Shown: one piece after another, positions 35,544 to 47,624 of the stretch | Numbering within the stretch: the stretch's first letter is position 1 | Layout: the number at the start of each line of letters is the position of its first letter | Assembly: GCF_006546835.1 (NCBI RefSeq) | Contig: NZ_VICB01000019.1 | Coordinates: 3,070 to 67,069 of the forward strand | From: Actinomyces johnsonii | GTDB lineage: Bacteria; Actinomycetota; Actinomycetes; Actinomycetales; Actinomycetaceae | DNA length: 64,000 nucleotides | Direction of reading: 5' to 3' | Program-made: the position numbers and the translations under genes | Notes under the pieces: generated by a model | Told to the model about the DNA's origin: nothing | Database searches by the model: none | The model's input: the letters and a program-made list of their open reading frames with translations, nothing else

Positions 35544-36470
35544 CTACACCTCCACCCGGGAGACGATCTTCATGAGCAGGGCTCCGATTCCAAAACAGAT
35601 GAGTGACACGGCAAGGATGATTCGACCGATGGATGACGATGCCATTTCGTCTAAGACTCCCGGTTTCATCATGTTCATGAGGATGATGGCCACGAGGCCG
35701 ATGATTGGGACCAGGTAGGCGCTGAAGGCTGAACCGATGATGGCGGTCCGGACTTCGCGGTGCAACTGCTTGCGGTCCTCAAGGGCGAGGGCGATGTCAT
35801 GCAGTGCGCCGGCCAATGCTCCTCCCGCTGTGGACTGGATGATGATCGTACGTACAAGGACATTCAGTTCGCGTGAGGGCATCCGTTGAGCGAGGTCGGA
35901 GAGCGTCCCGTCCAAGGACCATCCAAGCGCGAGCTGTGATGTGGCCCGGCTGAGTTCGGCTCGTGCCGGATCCGACATCTCTTGCGCAGCCAGAGCGAGG
36001 GATCGTTCTATGGACACTCCCGCGGATGTGCCGTTAGATAATATGCGGGAGACCTCCGGGAGCTGGGCGATGAATCGTTCCACTCGTTGAGCCGTGCGGC
36101 GACGCAACCATCGGAAGAACACCAAGGGAATGAGTGCCGCCAGGATGCTGCCGGCTATCTGTCCGATTAACGGGCGCGCCAGGAAGAACGTTGCGATGAT
36201 TGCCGTGATGAGAACCAGTTCGGTGATGGCTATATCCCAGCTCAGCCCGGCGCCGGACATCTTGCGCTTCAGTGGTTTACTGAAGGGCAGATGGCGAATC
36301 AAGACGAGAATACTGCTCCCCGCCCCCACTCCCTGGGCGATATCTGTGGCTCCGAGGCCTTGCGCGAGCTCGGTGGTGCGCCCCGCGTTGGCGGACATGG
36401 TGATGACTGCGGCGCTTCCGATAATGATGGTGACCGCGCCACACAGATAGATCGTGAAAGCGCTGTTCAT
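35544..36470 (-). CDS. tadB: Flp pilus inner-membrane platform protein TadB
   Basis: 308 residues of the T2SS-F family. N-terminal helix, two central helices (ELVLITAIIATFFLARPLIG), the cytoplasmic GspF domain (RFIAQLPEVSRILSNGTSAG; TSQLALGWSLDGTLSDLAQR) and C-terminal helices. Overlaps tadA by 4 bases. Partner of TadC in the membrane platform. Confidence 0.9.
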   Translation of the reverse strand: MNSAFTIYLCGAVTIIIGSAAVITMSANAGRTTELAQGLGATDIAQGVGAGSSILVLIRHLPFSKPLKRKMSGAGLSWDIAITELVLITAIIATFFLARPLIGQIAGSILAALIPLVFFRWLRRRTAQRVERFIAQLPEVSRILSNGTSAGVSIERSLALAAQEMSDPARAELSRATSQLALGWSLDGTLSDLAQRMPSRELNVLVRTIIIQSTAGGALAGALHDIALALEDRKQLHREVRTAIIGSAFSAYLVPIIGLVAIILMNMMKPGVLDEMASSSIGRIILAVSLICFGIGALLMKIVSRVEV

Positions 36471-37774
36471 TGTACCACCTCTTTGATGAGAAGATTTCTG
36501 GGGAGTGTTAGTCCGTGCTGGTGAATCCGATCCGCCATGGTCTGAGATATGCCATGGAACTCGAAGCGTCCCTGATCTCGCTGGACGGTGTGGACGTATC
36601 GCATCATGAGTGAGGTCGTATAGTTCTCATGGTGTCGCGAGGTCACTGCCTCGATCGTGTTGACCCGCCTTATGCCGGCGGAGTCGCGTTCCAGCTGGAT
36701 AATGACATCGATGGCGCCGTTGATCTGATCTCTGACGGTCTCGACCGGCAGCGTGACATCAGACATGGAGGACAGCGTCTCCAGACGGCTTAGCGCATCG
36801 GTTGCGGAGTTGGCGTGCACGGTGGTCAGTGAGCCCTCGTGACCGGTGTTCATCGCCTGGAGCATGTCGAGTGTCTCTCCGCCGCGGACCTCGCCAACGA
36901 TGATGCGATCGGGGCGCATACGCAGTGAGTTTCTCACCAGATCCCGAATCGTCACCTGCCCTGTGCCCTCGGTATTGGCCGGACGCGCCTCCAAACGGAC
37001 CACGTGGGGCTGCTGCAGGGATAGCTCGGCGGCGTCCTCAATAGTGATGATCCGCTCTCGATCCGAGATCATCCCGGACAGTGCATTGAGGAAGGTGGTT
37101 TTTCCGGATCCGGTCCCGCCGGAGACGAGAATGTTGAACCGAGCGGCTACCAGCGCGCCCAGGAGATTAGCGGCTTCCTGGGGCAAGCTGTTTCGAGCGA
37201 CGAGATCGGAGAGACGGAAGGGCTGAGGGAACCGTCGGATGGTAATGGTCGGTCCGTCGAGCGCCAGCGGCGGAATGATGACATTGACACGTTCTCCGCC
37301 GGGGAGACGTGCGTCCACCATGGGGCTGGACTCGTCCACGCGGCGGTTGACCGAGGAGACGATGCGGTCAATGAGCTGATACAGCTCGGCCTCGGATGTG
37401 AAGCGAGTGGGGACTCTTTCGATCCGTCCGGATCGCTCAATGAAGACGTCCTCCACACCGTTGACCATGATCTCGGTGACGGAATGATCTGCGATGAGGG
37501 GTTCGAGCACCCCTAGCCCAACGGCGTCGTCGATCACTCGTTTGACGAGCCAGGCCCGCTCGCGGGGCGACATGACAGGGCCCTCGAGGGACAAAAGTCG
37601 TGAGAGCACCCGTTCCAGACGGGCTCGCTGCTGGGCGAGCTCTAGCCCGGCGACCTCTTCAAGGTCGATCTCATCCAGCAGCCGGGTTCGGTAGAGGGCC
37701 ACTAGGTCCTCTCGGCTGCCAGTTGACTGCCGTTTTCCTCCTTGGGGCTGGGCGACCCGATCTCGTAGTGCCAT
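36467..37774 (-). CDS. tadA: Flp pilus assembly ATPase TadA (CpaF)
   Basis: 435 residues, secretion-type ATPase of the TadA/CpaF branch. Walker A SGGTGSGKTTFLNAL; Asp box ITIEDAAELSLQQPHVVRLE; Walker B region RPDRIIVGEVRGGE; the conserved NTGHEGSLTTVHANSATDAL. The N-terminal helical domain and PMVDARLPGGERVNV motif are typical. Drives pilin polymerisation on TadB/TadC. Only one base separates it from the preceding tadE-like gene. Confidence 0.95.
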   Translation of the reverse strand: MALRDRVAQPQGGKRQSTGSREDLVALYRTRLLDEIDLEEVAGLELAQQRARLERVLSRLLSLEGPVMSPRERAWLVKRVIDDAVGLGVLEPLIADHSVTEIMVNGVEDVFIERSGRIERVPTRFTSEAELYQLIDRIVSSVNRRVDESSPMVDARLPGGERVNVIIPPLALDGPTITIRRFPQPFRLSDLVARNSLPQEAANLLGALVAARFNILVSGGTGSGKTTFLNALSGMISDRERIITIEDAAELSLQQPHVVRLEARPANTEGTGQVTIRDLVRNSLRMRPDRIIVGEVRGGETLDMLQAMNTGHEGSLTTVHANSATDALSRLETLSSMSDVTLPVETVRDQINGAIDVIIQLERDSAGIRRVNTIEAVTSRHHENYTTSLMMRYVHTVQRDQGRFEFHGISQTMADRIHQHGLTLPRNLLIKEVVQ

Positions 37775-37775
37775 C

Positions 37776-38192
37776 TCAGCGCTCAGGGAAGTAGGCCGTG
37801 CGTGTCACGGTGATGTGCTTACTGGTAATCGATGGGATGCCGATCGGAACCCGAGCGGTGACCTGAACACAGTGACCGGAACCGCAATCGTCCGACACGG
37901 ACTCCAGCCGTACCCAGGCAGGTAGGGCTTTGTGTGCTGCCTGCTCGGGTGAACGCCCCAGCATTGCCGCGCGAGCGCCGTCTCGGGCGGCTGCGCTGAC
38001 GGAGGTGACCGTGGAGACGGCGAGGAAGCCCTGAACGAGGAACATGGTGACCAGGACCAGAATCGGCACGAACCCAATGAGTTCAATATCAAGGACGCCT
38101 TGCTCATCGTGACGTAGGCGGTTGATCAGGCGCTTCGGGGACGAGGTGAGACAGGTAGAGCGGGCGGCTGTGGTTGTGGTCGTAGTACTCAT
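37776..38192 (-). CDS. TadE-like minor pseudopilin
   Basis: 138 residues. A Thr-rich basic start, then the cleavage-type motif EQGVLDIELIGFVPILVLVT: with cleavage after Gly, Glu is at +5 as in TadE/TadF pseudopilins. The outer domain has two cysteines (DDCGSGHCVQV), probably a disulfide. The ATG overlaps the preceding fusion gene's stop by one base (TGATG); the longer upstream frame is the shadow of that gene. Expected substrate of the TadV-type peptidase. Confidence 0.83.
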   Translation of the reverse strand: MSTTTTTTAARSTCLTSSPKRLINRLRHDEQGVLDIELIGFVPILVLVTMFLVQGFLAVSTVTSVSAAARDGARAAMLGRSPEQAAHKALPAWVRLESVSDDCGSGHCVQVTARVPIGIPSITSKHITVTRTAYFPER

Positions 38193-39730
38193 CACTTCTC
38201 CCAGACGATTCCGGCACTTGCAGACGTATCCATATCGACAACGGAGAGGACCGGTAACGTGACGGTCACCCTGTCCGCGCCGGAGCGTGTCACCTTGGTG
38301 CGTGCGGCATAGCTGTTGGGCAGGCGACTGGTGACCTCCTGCTGCACCTGACCCGGGCTCTTCCCGATGCCGTAGGCGTGAGCCGCCTCGTTGGCGGCAT
38401 GTGTGGCGTACATGTAAGAGACTCCGATGCTGAGTGCTTGGATGCACATCAGAATCACGACGGTGGCCAAGGCGAAGACCACAGGGAACTCCACCGTGAT
38501 CTGGCCCCGCTCCGAGCGGCGACGCTTGCGACCTCGTCGCGAGACCTTGGTCGAGCTGTCCGCCATGCTCCGATCGGGAGCACTGCCAGGGCTTGGCGCC
38601 GTTCCAGCCACGATGGCGCCGGCAATGGACCGGGTGGCTTTAGCCATGGCGGGAACCTTCGATGTCAGCAAGGTATTGGAGTTGACGGCCATCTCGATCT
38701 GAGTCGTCAGATCGGGAATGCTGGCCGTCAGCGCCACTCCCGTCATTTTCGCGGCGGTGGCCGGCTGGATCTCACGTTGCCGGCTGGTCAGGTTGACCAC
38801 CAGTCCGAAGGGGCGTCCACGGGCGATATCGAGACGGTCGAGCGCGTCGCTCAGTCTGCGTACCGAGCGCAGAGCGGGCGCATCGGGGGTTGCGACGATG
38901 AGGGCTCGATCGGCGGAGTCGAGTGCCATGGCCAGGATGTCGTCAAGCCGGTTGCCGCAGTCCAGGACCACGTGGTCGAACTGGTATCGCAACATGGTGA
39001 GGATCTGCCGCGTGGCCGACTCCGTCAGCATCTCACCGGCCTCTCCCTGCTCCGGGGCGGGCAGGAGCGCGATCCCACCGGGGAGGGGATACATGACCTC
39101 GGAGATCTCTCTGGCGCTGACTTCCGCCGCGATGTCGGCCAGGTCGGCGATGGACCGGCGCACCGAGATCCCGGTCATGGCGGCGAGATCACCACCGCGG
39201 ACGTCGAGATCTACCAGGCAGGTGCGAGCTTCCTGAGCGAGCTGAGCGGCAGCCATGAGCGCGACCGTCGAGGTGCCCACGCCGCCCTTGGCACCGACGA
39301 CGGCAGTAATCGTGCCTTGGCGACGAGCGGTGACCTCTTCCCGGCTCGAGGCTTCGCTGCGAACCGCCCGCGACCACGCCAGGACCGGGAGCAGGCGGTT
39401 CGTGATCTCCTCAAGCGACAAAGGTAGCCCCAGCACGGTCCGTGCCCCGGCGTCCATCGCCGCCACAACGCTTTCGGAGGTGCGAGTCCGGCTTAGCAGA
39501 ACAATGGGAATGAGTGGGTAGGTGCGGGAGAGTTCTTGAACAGTGGGCAGGGCGATGCGCCCCTCCAACGCCTCGTCGACCAGAATGCACGATGCGACGT
39601 CCGGCTCCAGAAACCCTCTCAGCTTCTCAGGCGATGCGACAGTACGGACTTCGCCAAGTTCCTCAGCCTCGGCCATAGCCGCCAGCACCTGTTGGCGGGT
39701 CTCCTCATGATCGGTCATCAGGTACTGCAT
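38192..39730 (-). CDS. TadZ (CpaE-like) ATPase fused to a TadE pseudopilin
   Basis: 512 residues in one open frame. Residues 1-120: atypical receiver-like domain. Residues 140-380: MinD/ParA-type ATPase with deviant Walker A AVVGAKGGVGTSTVAL (residues 143-158), CLVDLDVRGGDLAAMTG and HVVLDCGNRLDDI. Residues 388-410: Lys/Arg-rich linker. Residues 410-512: TadE-like pseudopilin RGQITVEFPVVFALATVVIL with Glu at +5 after the processing glycine. TadZ localises the pilus machine in the cytoplasm and TadE is a membrane pseudopilin; normally they are separate genes. An internal ATG at Met389 exists but its GGAG lies one base away, too close for normal initiation. Peptidase cleavage after Gly409 would separate the two parts. 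Confidence 0.88.
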   Translation of the reverse strand: MQYLMTDHEETRQQVLAAMAEAEELGEVRTVASPEKLRGFLEPDVASCILVDEALEGRIALPTVQELSRTYPLIPIVLLSRTRTSESVVAAMDAGARTVLGLPLSLEEITNRLLPVLAWSRAVRSEASSREEVTARRQGTITAVVGAKGGVGTSTVALMAAAQLAQEARTCLVDLDVRGGDLAAMTGISVRRSIADLADIAAEVSAREISEVMYPLPGGIALLPAPEQGEAGEMLTESATRQILTMLRYQFDHVVLDCGNRLDDILAMALDSADRALIVATPDAPALRSVRRLSDALDRLDIARGRPFGLVVNLTSRQREIQPATAAKMTGVALTASIPDLTTQIEMAVNSNTLLTSKVPAMAKATRSIAGAIVAGTAPSPGSAPDRSMADSSTKVSRRGRKRRRSERGQITVEFPVVFALATVVILMCIQALSIGVSYMYATHAANEAAHAYGIGKSPGQVQQEVTSRLPNSYAARTKVTRSGADRVTVTLPVLSVVDMDTSASAGIVWEK

Positions 39731-40449
39731 CAGTTTGCTCCTTGGGCGGGAGTTCCGGGGTTGGCGGAGTACTCGGGGATTTGGGCGCTGCCCTGGTCGC
39801 CGTCCCGGCGCAGAAGGAGACGGACCTTCGTAGAGAAGCTCTCGGCGTAGGCGAGCTTGAGCGACTGCTCGGGTGTCAGCGAGAAGGTCACCGGGACGCT
39901 GTCCTTCTCCTCGGAGAAGTTCCCATTCTCGTCCTTGTCCTGGACCTTCGTGGTCACACCGACCTCGGTGATGAGCGCGTTCTGGATGATGATCTCGGCC
40001 TTCTGCCCCTTGGTGTTGGGGTCCTCCACCGTTGAGACGATGTCGACTCGGGAACCCGGAGTGACCTTGCCGGCGACGCCGGTTTCGGCGTCGATCATGA
40101 TCGACACCTCGCGATATCCCTCCGCCAGCTGTGGAGGGTCCTGCAGCATGCTGGTCTGCAGCACCGCTCCCTTGTTGTAGGTGGACGCTGCCACCTTGCC
40201 CTTGAGGTCATTGACGTCATGGATGGCATCGTCGGGAACCCACCGCTTGGGAACCTGTTCGGTTACCACGTCGGCCGCAGTGACCTCCTTGAGCTCGTTC
40301 ACCTGCTGCGACAGTTTGAGGACGGTCGTCATCGGGCCGACTTGCGATGAGATCGACTGGACGTAGCTGAACATGGCCACGAAGGTGACCACTGCTCCGA
40401 GGGCTGTGACGAGGATGAGTAGGACGCCTCGCCGTTGACGCGGATTCAT
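39730..40449 (-). CDS. CpaB/RcpC-like Flp pilus assembly protein
   Basis: 239 residues from the ATG giving MNPRQRRGVLLILVTALGAV (one membrane helix). A SAF-like domain follows (VTAADVVTEQVPKRWVPDDA and AASTYNKGAVLQTSMLQDPP), then the RcpC/CpaB segment REVSIMIDAETGVAGKVTPG SRVDIVST. Such proteins sit outside the membrane and help pilus assembly, perhaps binding wall glycans. Overlaps both neighbours (1 and 4 bases). Confidence 0.85.
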   Translation of the reverse strand: MNPRQRRGVLLILVTALGAVVTFVAMFSYVQSISSQVGPMTTVLKLSQQVNELKEVTAADVVTEQVPKRWVPDDAIHDVNDLKGKVAASTYNKGAVLQTSMLQDPPQLAEGYREVSIMIDAETGVAGKVTPGSRVDIVSTVEDPNTKGQKAEIIIQNALITEVGVTTKVQDKDENGNFSEEKDSVPVTFSLTPEQSLKLAYAESFSTKVRLLLRRDGDQGSAQIPEYSANPGTPAQGAN

Positions 40450-41306
40450 TGGGACTCCTTGATTGGGTGGGGGGCGGAAGCGCGGGGCGCCCGTGTGGAT
40501 ACGTTGGGCCATGTGCCGCACAGGAGACATCCCTGTGGGACGGCCAGTTGACCGCAGTAGGGGCAGAAGGTCCGGGTGAGGGGCGCAAGCGCCTGCGACA
40601 CAAGAGGACCGGGGTCGGTGATGAGCATGGTCATTTCCGCCCAAGACTTGGCCGGCCAGGTGCGAGACATGGGGAGCAGGGGTTCTCGGTGGAGCCCCAG
40701 AGAGGGCAGGCTGCCTGTGACTCGGTTCTGCTCGTCGTCCGCGGCCCAGATCGCCAGGCCTCCCTGAGGCGGCTTGTTCCAGACCACGTCTTTGACCTTG
40801 GTGACACTGCTTTGCGCCTCACCCAGGTCGAGGGTGAAACAAGAACCCGGCATCATCGACTGCAGGTGCTGCCCGATGGTGGGTGAAGGGCTGGTGAGCC
40901 TGCTGACCGAGCTGAGAGCGACCCTTGTGCGTAATGCGGGCTGCAACGCGTTGACCACTGTCTGCGCTTGACCGTAGGCCCGGGGGTGAAGCTGCAGCAG
41001 GCAGTAGGCCAGCGCGCGAAAACGCGTCTCTGGTTCATTCAGAGCCAGGATGCCGAGGTCCTTGCGTTTGAGGATCCCCCGAACCATGCGAGCGGCGTGC
41101 TCCTCCTCCCCGGTGCGGCACAGCAGTAGGGCTGGTCCCTGACCGGACCGCTGGAGGATGGTGACGGCTTGCCCCATGTCCCAGTCCTTAGTGGCGTCCG
41201 GGCGGGGCCGGGAGTCGGCGAGTACAAGCATGAGAGGCCTTACGGTGTCGTGACTCTGCAAGGGGAGGAGTCGATGGGATCGGGTGGGTGGAAGGGGAGG
41301 CGGCAT
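40446..41306 (-). CDS. Zinc-ribbon protein of the tad operon, function unknown
   Basis: 286 residues from the ATG chosen; a TTG 16 codons earlier and an ATG 25 codons later (MLVLADSRPRP) are alternatives. The main body is soluble with no membrane helix and looks alpha/beta (QAVTILQRSGQGPALLLCRT; KRKDLGILALNEPETRFRAL). The C-terminus carries a four-cysteine zinc ribbon, FCPYCGQLAVPQGCLLCGTW. It overlaps cpaB by 4 bases, so belongs to the tad transcript. I know no named Tad component of this shape. Confidence 0.7.
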   Translation of the reverse strand: MPPPLPPTRSHRLLPLQSHDTVRPLMLVLADSRPRPDATKDWDMGQAVTILQRSGQGPALLLCRTGEEEHAARMVRGILKRKDLGILALNEPETRFRALAYCLLQLHPRAYGQAQTVVNALQPALRTRVALSSVSRLTSPSPTIGQHLQSMMPGSCFTLDLGEAQSSVTKVKDVVWNKPPQGGLAIWAADDEQNRVTGSLPSLGLHREPLLPMSRTWPAKSWAEMTMLITDPGPLVSQALAPLTRTFCPYCGQLAVPQGCLLCGTWPNVSTRAPRASAPHPIKESQ

Positions 41307-41371
41307 GGTTCTGAGCGGTGGTCGTCGCTGGGCCAGAAAGTTACGAAACGGCAACGATTAGGTGGTGTGAC

Positions 41372-41391
41372 ATGAAGTATTATGAAGTATT
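41372..41391. repeat. Tandem ATGAAGTATT pair in AT-rich spacer
   Basis: Two exact copies of a 10-mer side by side in a very AT-rich 136-base gap between the prepilin-peptidase and zinc-ribbon genes. On the minus strand they give TAATACTT/AATACTTCAT, which could supply an internal -10 for the operon. Confidence 0.5.
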
Positions 41392-41442
41392 ACTTATGAT
41401 TCTGTGTAGTTCTTCCCATGAGATGTGGTGTCGTTCTTTGTG

Positions 41443-42255
41443 TCAGACGATTGTCAGCGGCCAGGTGAGCAGGGTGCCGGCGATGAGGTAGGGGCCGTAG
41501 GCCATGGGGTCTTTGCGTGACGCCCGGTGGGTGATGAGCAGGAACAATGCGCCGATCCCACCCAGGAAGACTCCGGTACACAGTCCGAAGACGAGCAGCC
41601 AGGGGTTGAGCCACCCCAGCCAGAGGCCGATCACTGCGCCGAGCTTGACGTCTCCTAGCCCTAGGCCGGTGTGGGCGAACGCCAGGGCCAGGCTGATGCC
41701 GCCCACTGCCAGTGCGCAGAGCGCTGCGGTGAGGGCGGTGTGAGTCCTGTCGGGATCTAGGACGACGGCGACCACACCGCATATGGCCAGCCAGGCGGCG
41801 GTGGCGCCCAGCAGGCGGTTGGGGAGGAGGTGTGCCACGGCGTCGACGCTTCCGGCGCATCCGAGCAGTGCGTACACGGGGATGGCGGTGAGTGTTGTGG
41901 TGGTGGCGCCTATCCGTCCCCCCCACCAGGCGCAGATGAGGCATAGGGTCAGGGCCAGCAGTCCTTGGGGTACTGCGTTGAGGAGGCCGGGATGTTTCAG
42001 TGTCGGACACTTGGGTGAAGCGGGAGGGGCGGAGGAGGTCCGTGAAGGCGTCCGGGTGTCCTCTCGTGCGTCGGTCGTGACGTCGTTCGCGGCGTCTTGC
42101 GGGGCGTCCGCCGCGGAGCGGACGCCGGTATCAGTCGTGTTCTCGTTGTTGAAGGGCTCTCGCACGTAGCGCCTTGTCCACGCGGAGACCGGACCGGCGA
42201 TGAGTGCGACGGAGCCGAGTGCCGCAGCGCCGAGTAACCAGGGTTGGAGAGACAT
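41443..42255 (-). CDS. Prepilin peptidase, TadV/CpaA type (A24 family)
   Basis: 270 residues. N-terminal helix, an unusual hydrophilic insert of about 60 Asp/Asn/Thr-rich residues (30-90), then six hydrophobic helices. The two catalytic aspartates of A24 peptidases are visible in GSVDAVAHLLPNRLL and in the GxGD motif GLGLGDVKLGAVIGLWLG. It would cleave the Flp pilin and TadE-like leaders after the conserved Gly. No methyltransferase domain, as usual for TadV. Confidence 0.88.
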   Translation of the reverse strand: MSLQPWLLGAAALGSVALIAGPVSAWTRRYVREPFNNENTTDTGVRSAADAPQDAANDVTTDAREDTRTPSRTSSAPPASPKCPTLKHPGLLNAVPQGLLALTLCLICAWWGGRIGATTTTLTAIPVYALLGCAGSVDAVAHLLPNRLLGATAAWLAICGVVAVVLDPDRTHTALTAALCALAVGGISLALAFAHTGLGLGDVKLGAVIGLWLGWLNPWLLVFGLCTGVFLGGIGALFLLITHRASRKDPMAYGPYLIAGTLLTWPLTIV

Positions 42256-42266
42256 GGAGGAGCCTT

Positions 42267-42713
42267 TTAGTGAACCGAGTGGAGAATGTTGTTTTGGCGT
42301 CCCTCTGAGTCGGGGGCGGACGGCGGGGGCGGTTCAGTAGGGGGTGCCGTCAGGACACTCCCCTTGCGGATTCCCAGGCGAGAGGCATCTCCCTGTCGCA
42401 TCTCGACGACAGCCGTCGCGAGCAATCGGGGCATTCCCATCCGGTTCGGCGGCATTGTTGTCACCGCGACGACCTTCCCTCTGCGTCCCACGTAGACAAT
42501 GTCGATCGTGTGGCGCATGCGGAAGGAGTGCACCCAGTTGCAGTGAGTGATCCACAGGGCTCCGTCAATCGAGTCGGTGCCGAGCAGGCCGATGTTGCGT
42601 TCGCGCCGAGTGTGCGCGATCCACAACGCCAGCCCGGTGTCTTGCCCGTCCACGGTGAGGTGGGGGAGGCCGTCTGCCGAAACGGTGGACCAGGTGGGTG
42701 TCGTCGTGCTCAT
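42267..42713 (-). CDS. DUF192-family protein at the head of the tad operon
   Basis: 148 residues. The DUF192 core is clear: RRERNIGLLGTDSIDGALWI, then CNWVHSFRMRHTIDIVYVGR with following VVAVTTMPPNRMG, and the closing VVEMRQGDASRLGIRKG. No signal peptide is seen, unlike many DUF192 proteins. DUF192 genes often accompany actinobacterial tad loci, but their role is unknown. The gene is 11 bases upstream of the peptidase gene and divergent from the str operon. Confidence 0.82.
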   Translation of the reverse strand: MSTTTPTWSTVSADGLPHLTVDGQDTGLALWIAHTRRERNIGLLGTDSIDGALWITHCNWVHSFRMRHTIDIVYVGRRGKVVAVTTMPPNRMGMPRLLATAVVEMRQGDASRLGIRKGSVLTAPPTEPPPPSAPDSEGRQNNILHSVH

Positions 42714-43170
42714 GTTTAGTGATGGTAGAAGAGATGATTTGAGTTTTGTCAGGGGGTGTTCGCCCCATCGTCATGGGATAAGGCGGGCAGTACGGTTCAT
42801 TTTTGGCGTGTCCAGCACCACGCCCTCGCTTCGCCGTCCGCCCTGGCGCAATCCCGCGGCACACGGGTACCCTGGCCGGCGGTGCCCGCTGAAGGGTTAC
42901 CGCATCTCCATTCCGTTCCCAGCGACGTCGGCTCCGGCCCAGGCCCCCAGGGCCTGCTCGGCTCAAGCACGATATCGTGACGCGGGTCTGCCGCGGCGGG
43001 AACCGACGGGCCCCTGACTGCGGGGCTCCGGACGTCGCATCGGGCGTGCCCCGATCCTGGCGGGCCGGCCCTCTCCGCGGTGGTGTGCGCCGTCGAGCCA
43101 CCGGTGGGGGAGCGGCCCGGCATGCAGGCAGCAGCCAGAAACAGACTCACGTCCTGATGGAGAATCAGTA
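42714..43170. other. Divergent region between tad and str operons
   Basis: 457 bases without a gene. It holds the promoters of the tad operon (minus) and of rpsL (plus). The rpsL-proximal part is GC-rich, with a perfect 12-bp palindrome CACGATATCGTG at 42968-42979 and several GC stems typical of a structured leader. The tad-proximal 80 bases are AT-richer. Confidence 0.5.
42968..42979. promoter_or_regulatory. Perfect 12-bp palindrome upstream of rpsL
   Basis: CACGATATCGTG, about 190 bases before rpsL. Could overlap a -10 (TATCGT) or be a dimeric regulator site. Seen in sequence only. Confidence 0.35.
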
Positions 43171-43545
43171 GTGCCCACTATTCAGCAGCTGGTCCGTAAG
43201 GGCCGCTCGACGAAGCGCTCCGCGTCCAAGACGCCGGCGCTCAAGGCCAGCCCGCAGCGCCGTGGCGTGTGCACCCGTGTGTACACCACGACCCCCAAGA
43301 AGCCGAACTCCGCCCTCCGTAAGGTCGCCCGTGTGCGCCTGTCCACCGGTATCGAGGTCACGGCCTACATCCCCGGTGAGGGCCACAACCTCCAGGAGCA
43401 CTCCATCGTGCTGGTGCGCGGTGGTCGTGTGAAGGACCTTCCCGGTGTCCGCTACCACATCGTGCGCGGCGCCCTCGACACCCAGGGTGTCAAGGGCCGC
43501 CAGCAGGCGCGTTCCAAGTACGGCGCCAAGAAGGAGAAGAAGTAA
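43171..43545 (+). CDS. rpsL: 30S ribosomal protein S12
   Basis: 124 residues from GTG. Diagnostic [31 protein letters not shown] with the decoding-site lysine (the streptomycin-sensitive residue type), and [30 protein letters not shown]. First gene of the str operon; one-base overlap with rpsG. Confidence 0.98.
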   Translation: MPTIQQLVRKGRSTKRSASKTPALKASPQRRGVCTRVYTTTPKKPNSALRKVARVRLSTGIEVTAYIPGEGHNLQEHSIVLVRGGRVKDLPGVRYHIVRGALDTQGVKGRQQARSKYGAKKEKK

Positions 43546-44015
43546 TGCCTCGTAAGGGTCCCGCACCCAAGCGCCCGCTCGTCGTCGACCCCGTCTACGG
43601 CTCGCCGGTCGTCACCCAGCTCGTCAACCGCGTCCTGCTGGACGGCAAGAAGTCCACCGCCGAGCGCATCGTCTACGGCGCCCTGGAGGGTGTGCGCTCC
43701 AAGACGGACCAGGACCCGGTCTCCGTCCTCAAGCGCGCGCTGGACAACATCCGCCCCGCACTGGAGGTCCGCTCCCGTCGCGTCGGCGGCGCCACCTACC
43801 AGGTGCCCGTCGAGGTTCGCCCCAGCCGCGCCACCACCCTGGCGCTGCGCTGGCTCGTGGACTTCTCCCGCCAGCGCCGCGAGAACACCATGACCGAGCG
43901 TCTCATGAACGAGATCCTCGACGCTTCCAACGGCCTGGGCGCCGCGGTCAAGCGTCGCGAGGACATGCACCGCATGGCCGAGTCCAACAGGGCCTTCGCC
44001 CACTACCGCTGGTAA
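43545..44015 (+). CDS. rpsG: 30S ribosomal protein S7
   Basis: 156 residues, standard length. [20 protein letters not shown] at the start and the [18 protein letters not shown] and AFAHYRW motifs fix the assignment. Organises the 3' head domain of 16S rRNA; in E. coli it also represses the str operon. Overlaps the rpsL stop by one base (TAATG). Confidence 0.98.
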   Translation: MPRKGPAPKRPLVVDPVYGSPVVTQLVNRVLLDGKKSTAERIVYGALEGVRSKTDQDPVSVLKRALDNIRPALEVRSRRVGGATYQVPVEVRPSRATTLALRWLVDFSRQRRENTMTERLMNEILDASNGLGAAVKRREDMHRMAESNRAFAHYRW

Positions 44016-44060
44016 TACCGGTAGCAACTCCGCACCCCACACGAACGAAGGACACCACCA

Positions 44061-46202
<2,142 letters not shown>

Positions 46203-46340
46203 CGTCCGTGCACCGGGGGCCCGCACCGGTTGCACGAACCGCGGCGGACCCCCGGCCCGGCGGCGCCCTGCGCGCAGGCCGGGACCCAGTTCAGTAAGAT
46301 TTCCAACATCCACCAGTAGAGACTCTCGACGCCCGGACGG

Positions 46341-46356
46341 CTAGCATGTGTGCTAG
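46341..46356 (+). promoter_or_regulatory. Hairpin in tuf leader
   Basis: CTAGCA and TGCTAG pair around a TGTG loop, 45 bases before the tuf start, in a 199-base fusA-tuf spacer. May be part of a promoter (GCTAGCAT) or leader structure; tuf often has its own promoter. Confidence 0.35.
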
Positions 46357-46401
46357 TCGAATCCCGACGAAGAGAACTACCCGAGTCCCAGGAGGACACC
46401 A

Positions 46402-47592
<1,191 letters not shown>

Positions 47593-47624
47593 CCTACTGA
47601 CGCCCCGCGCCTCCGCGTAGCACC

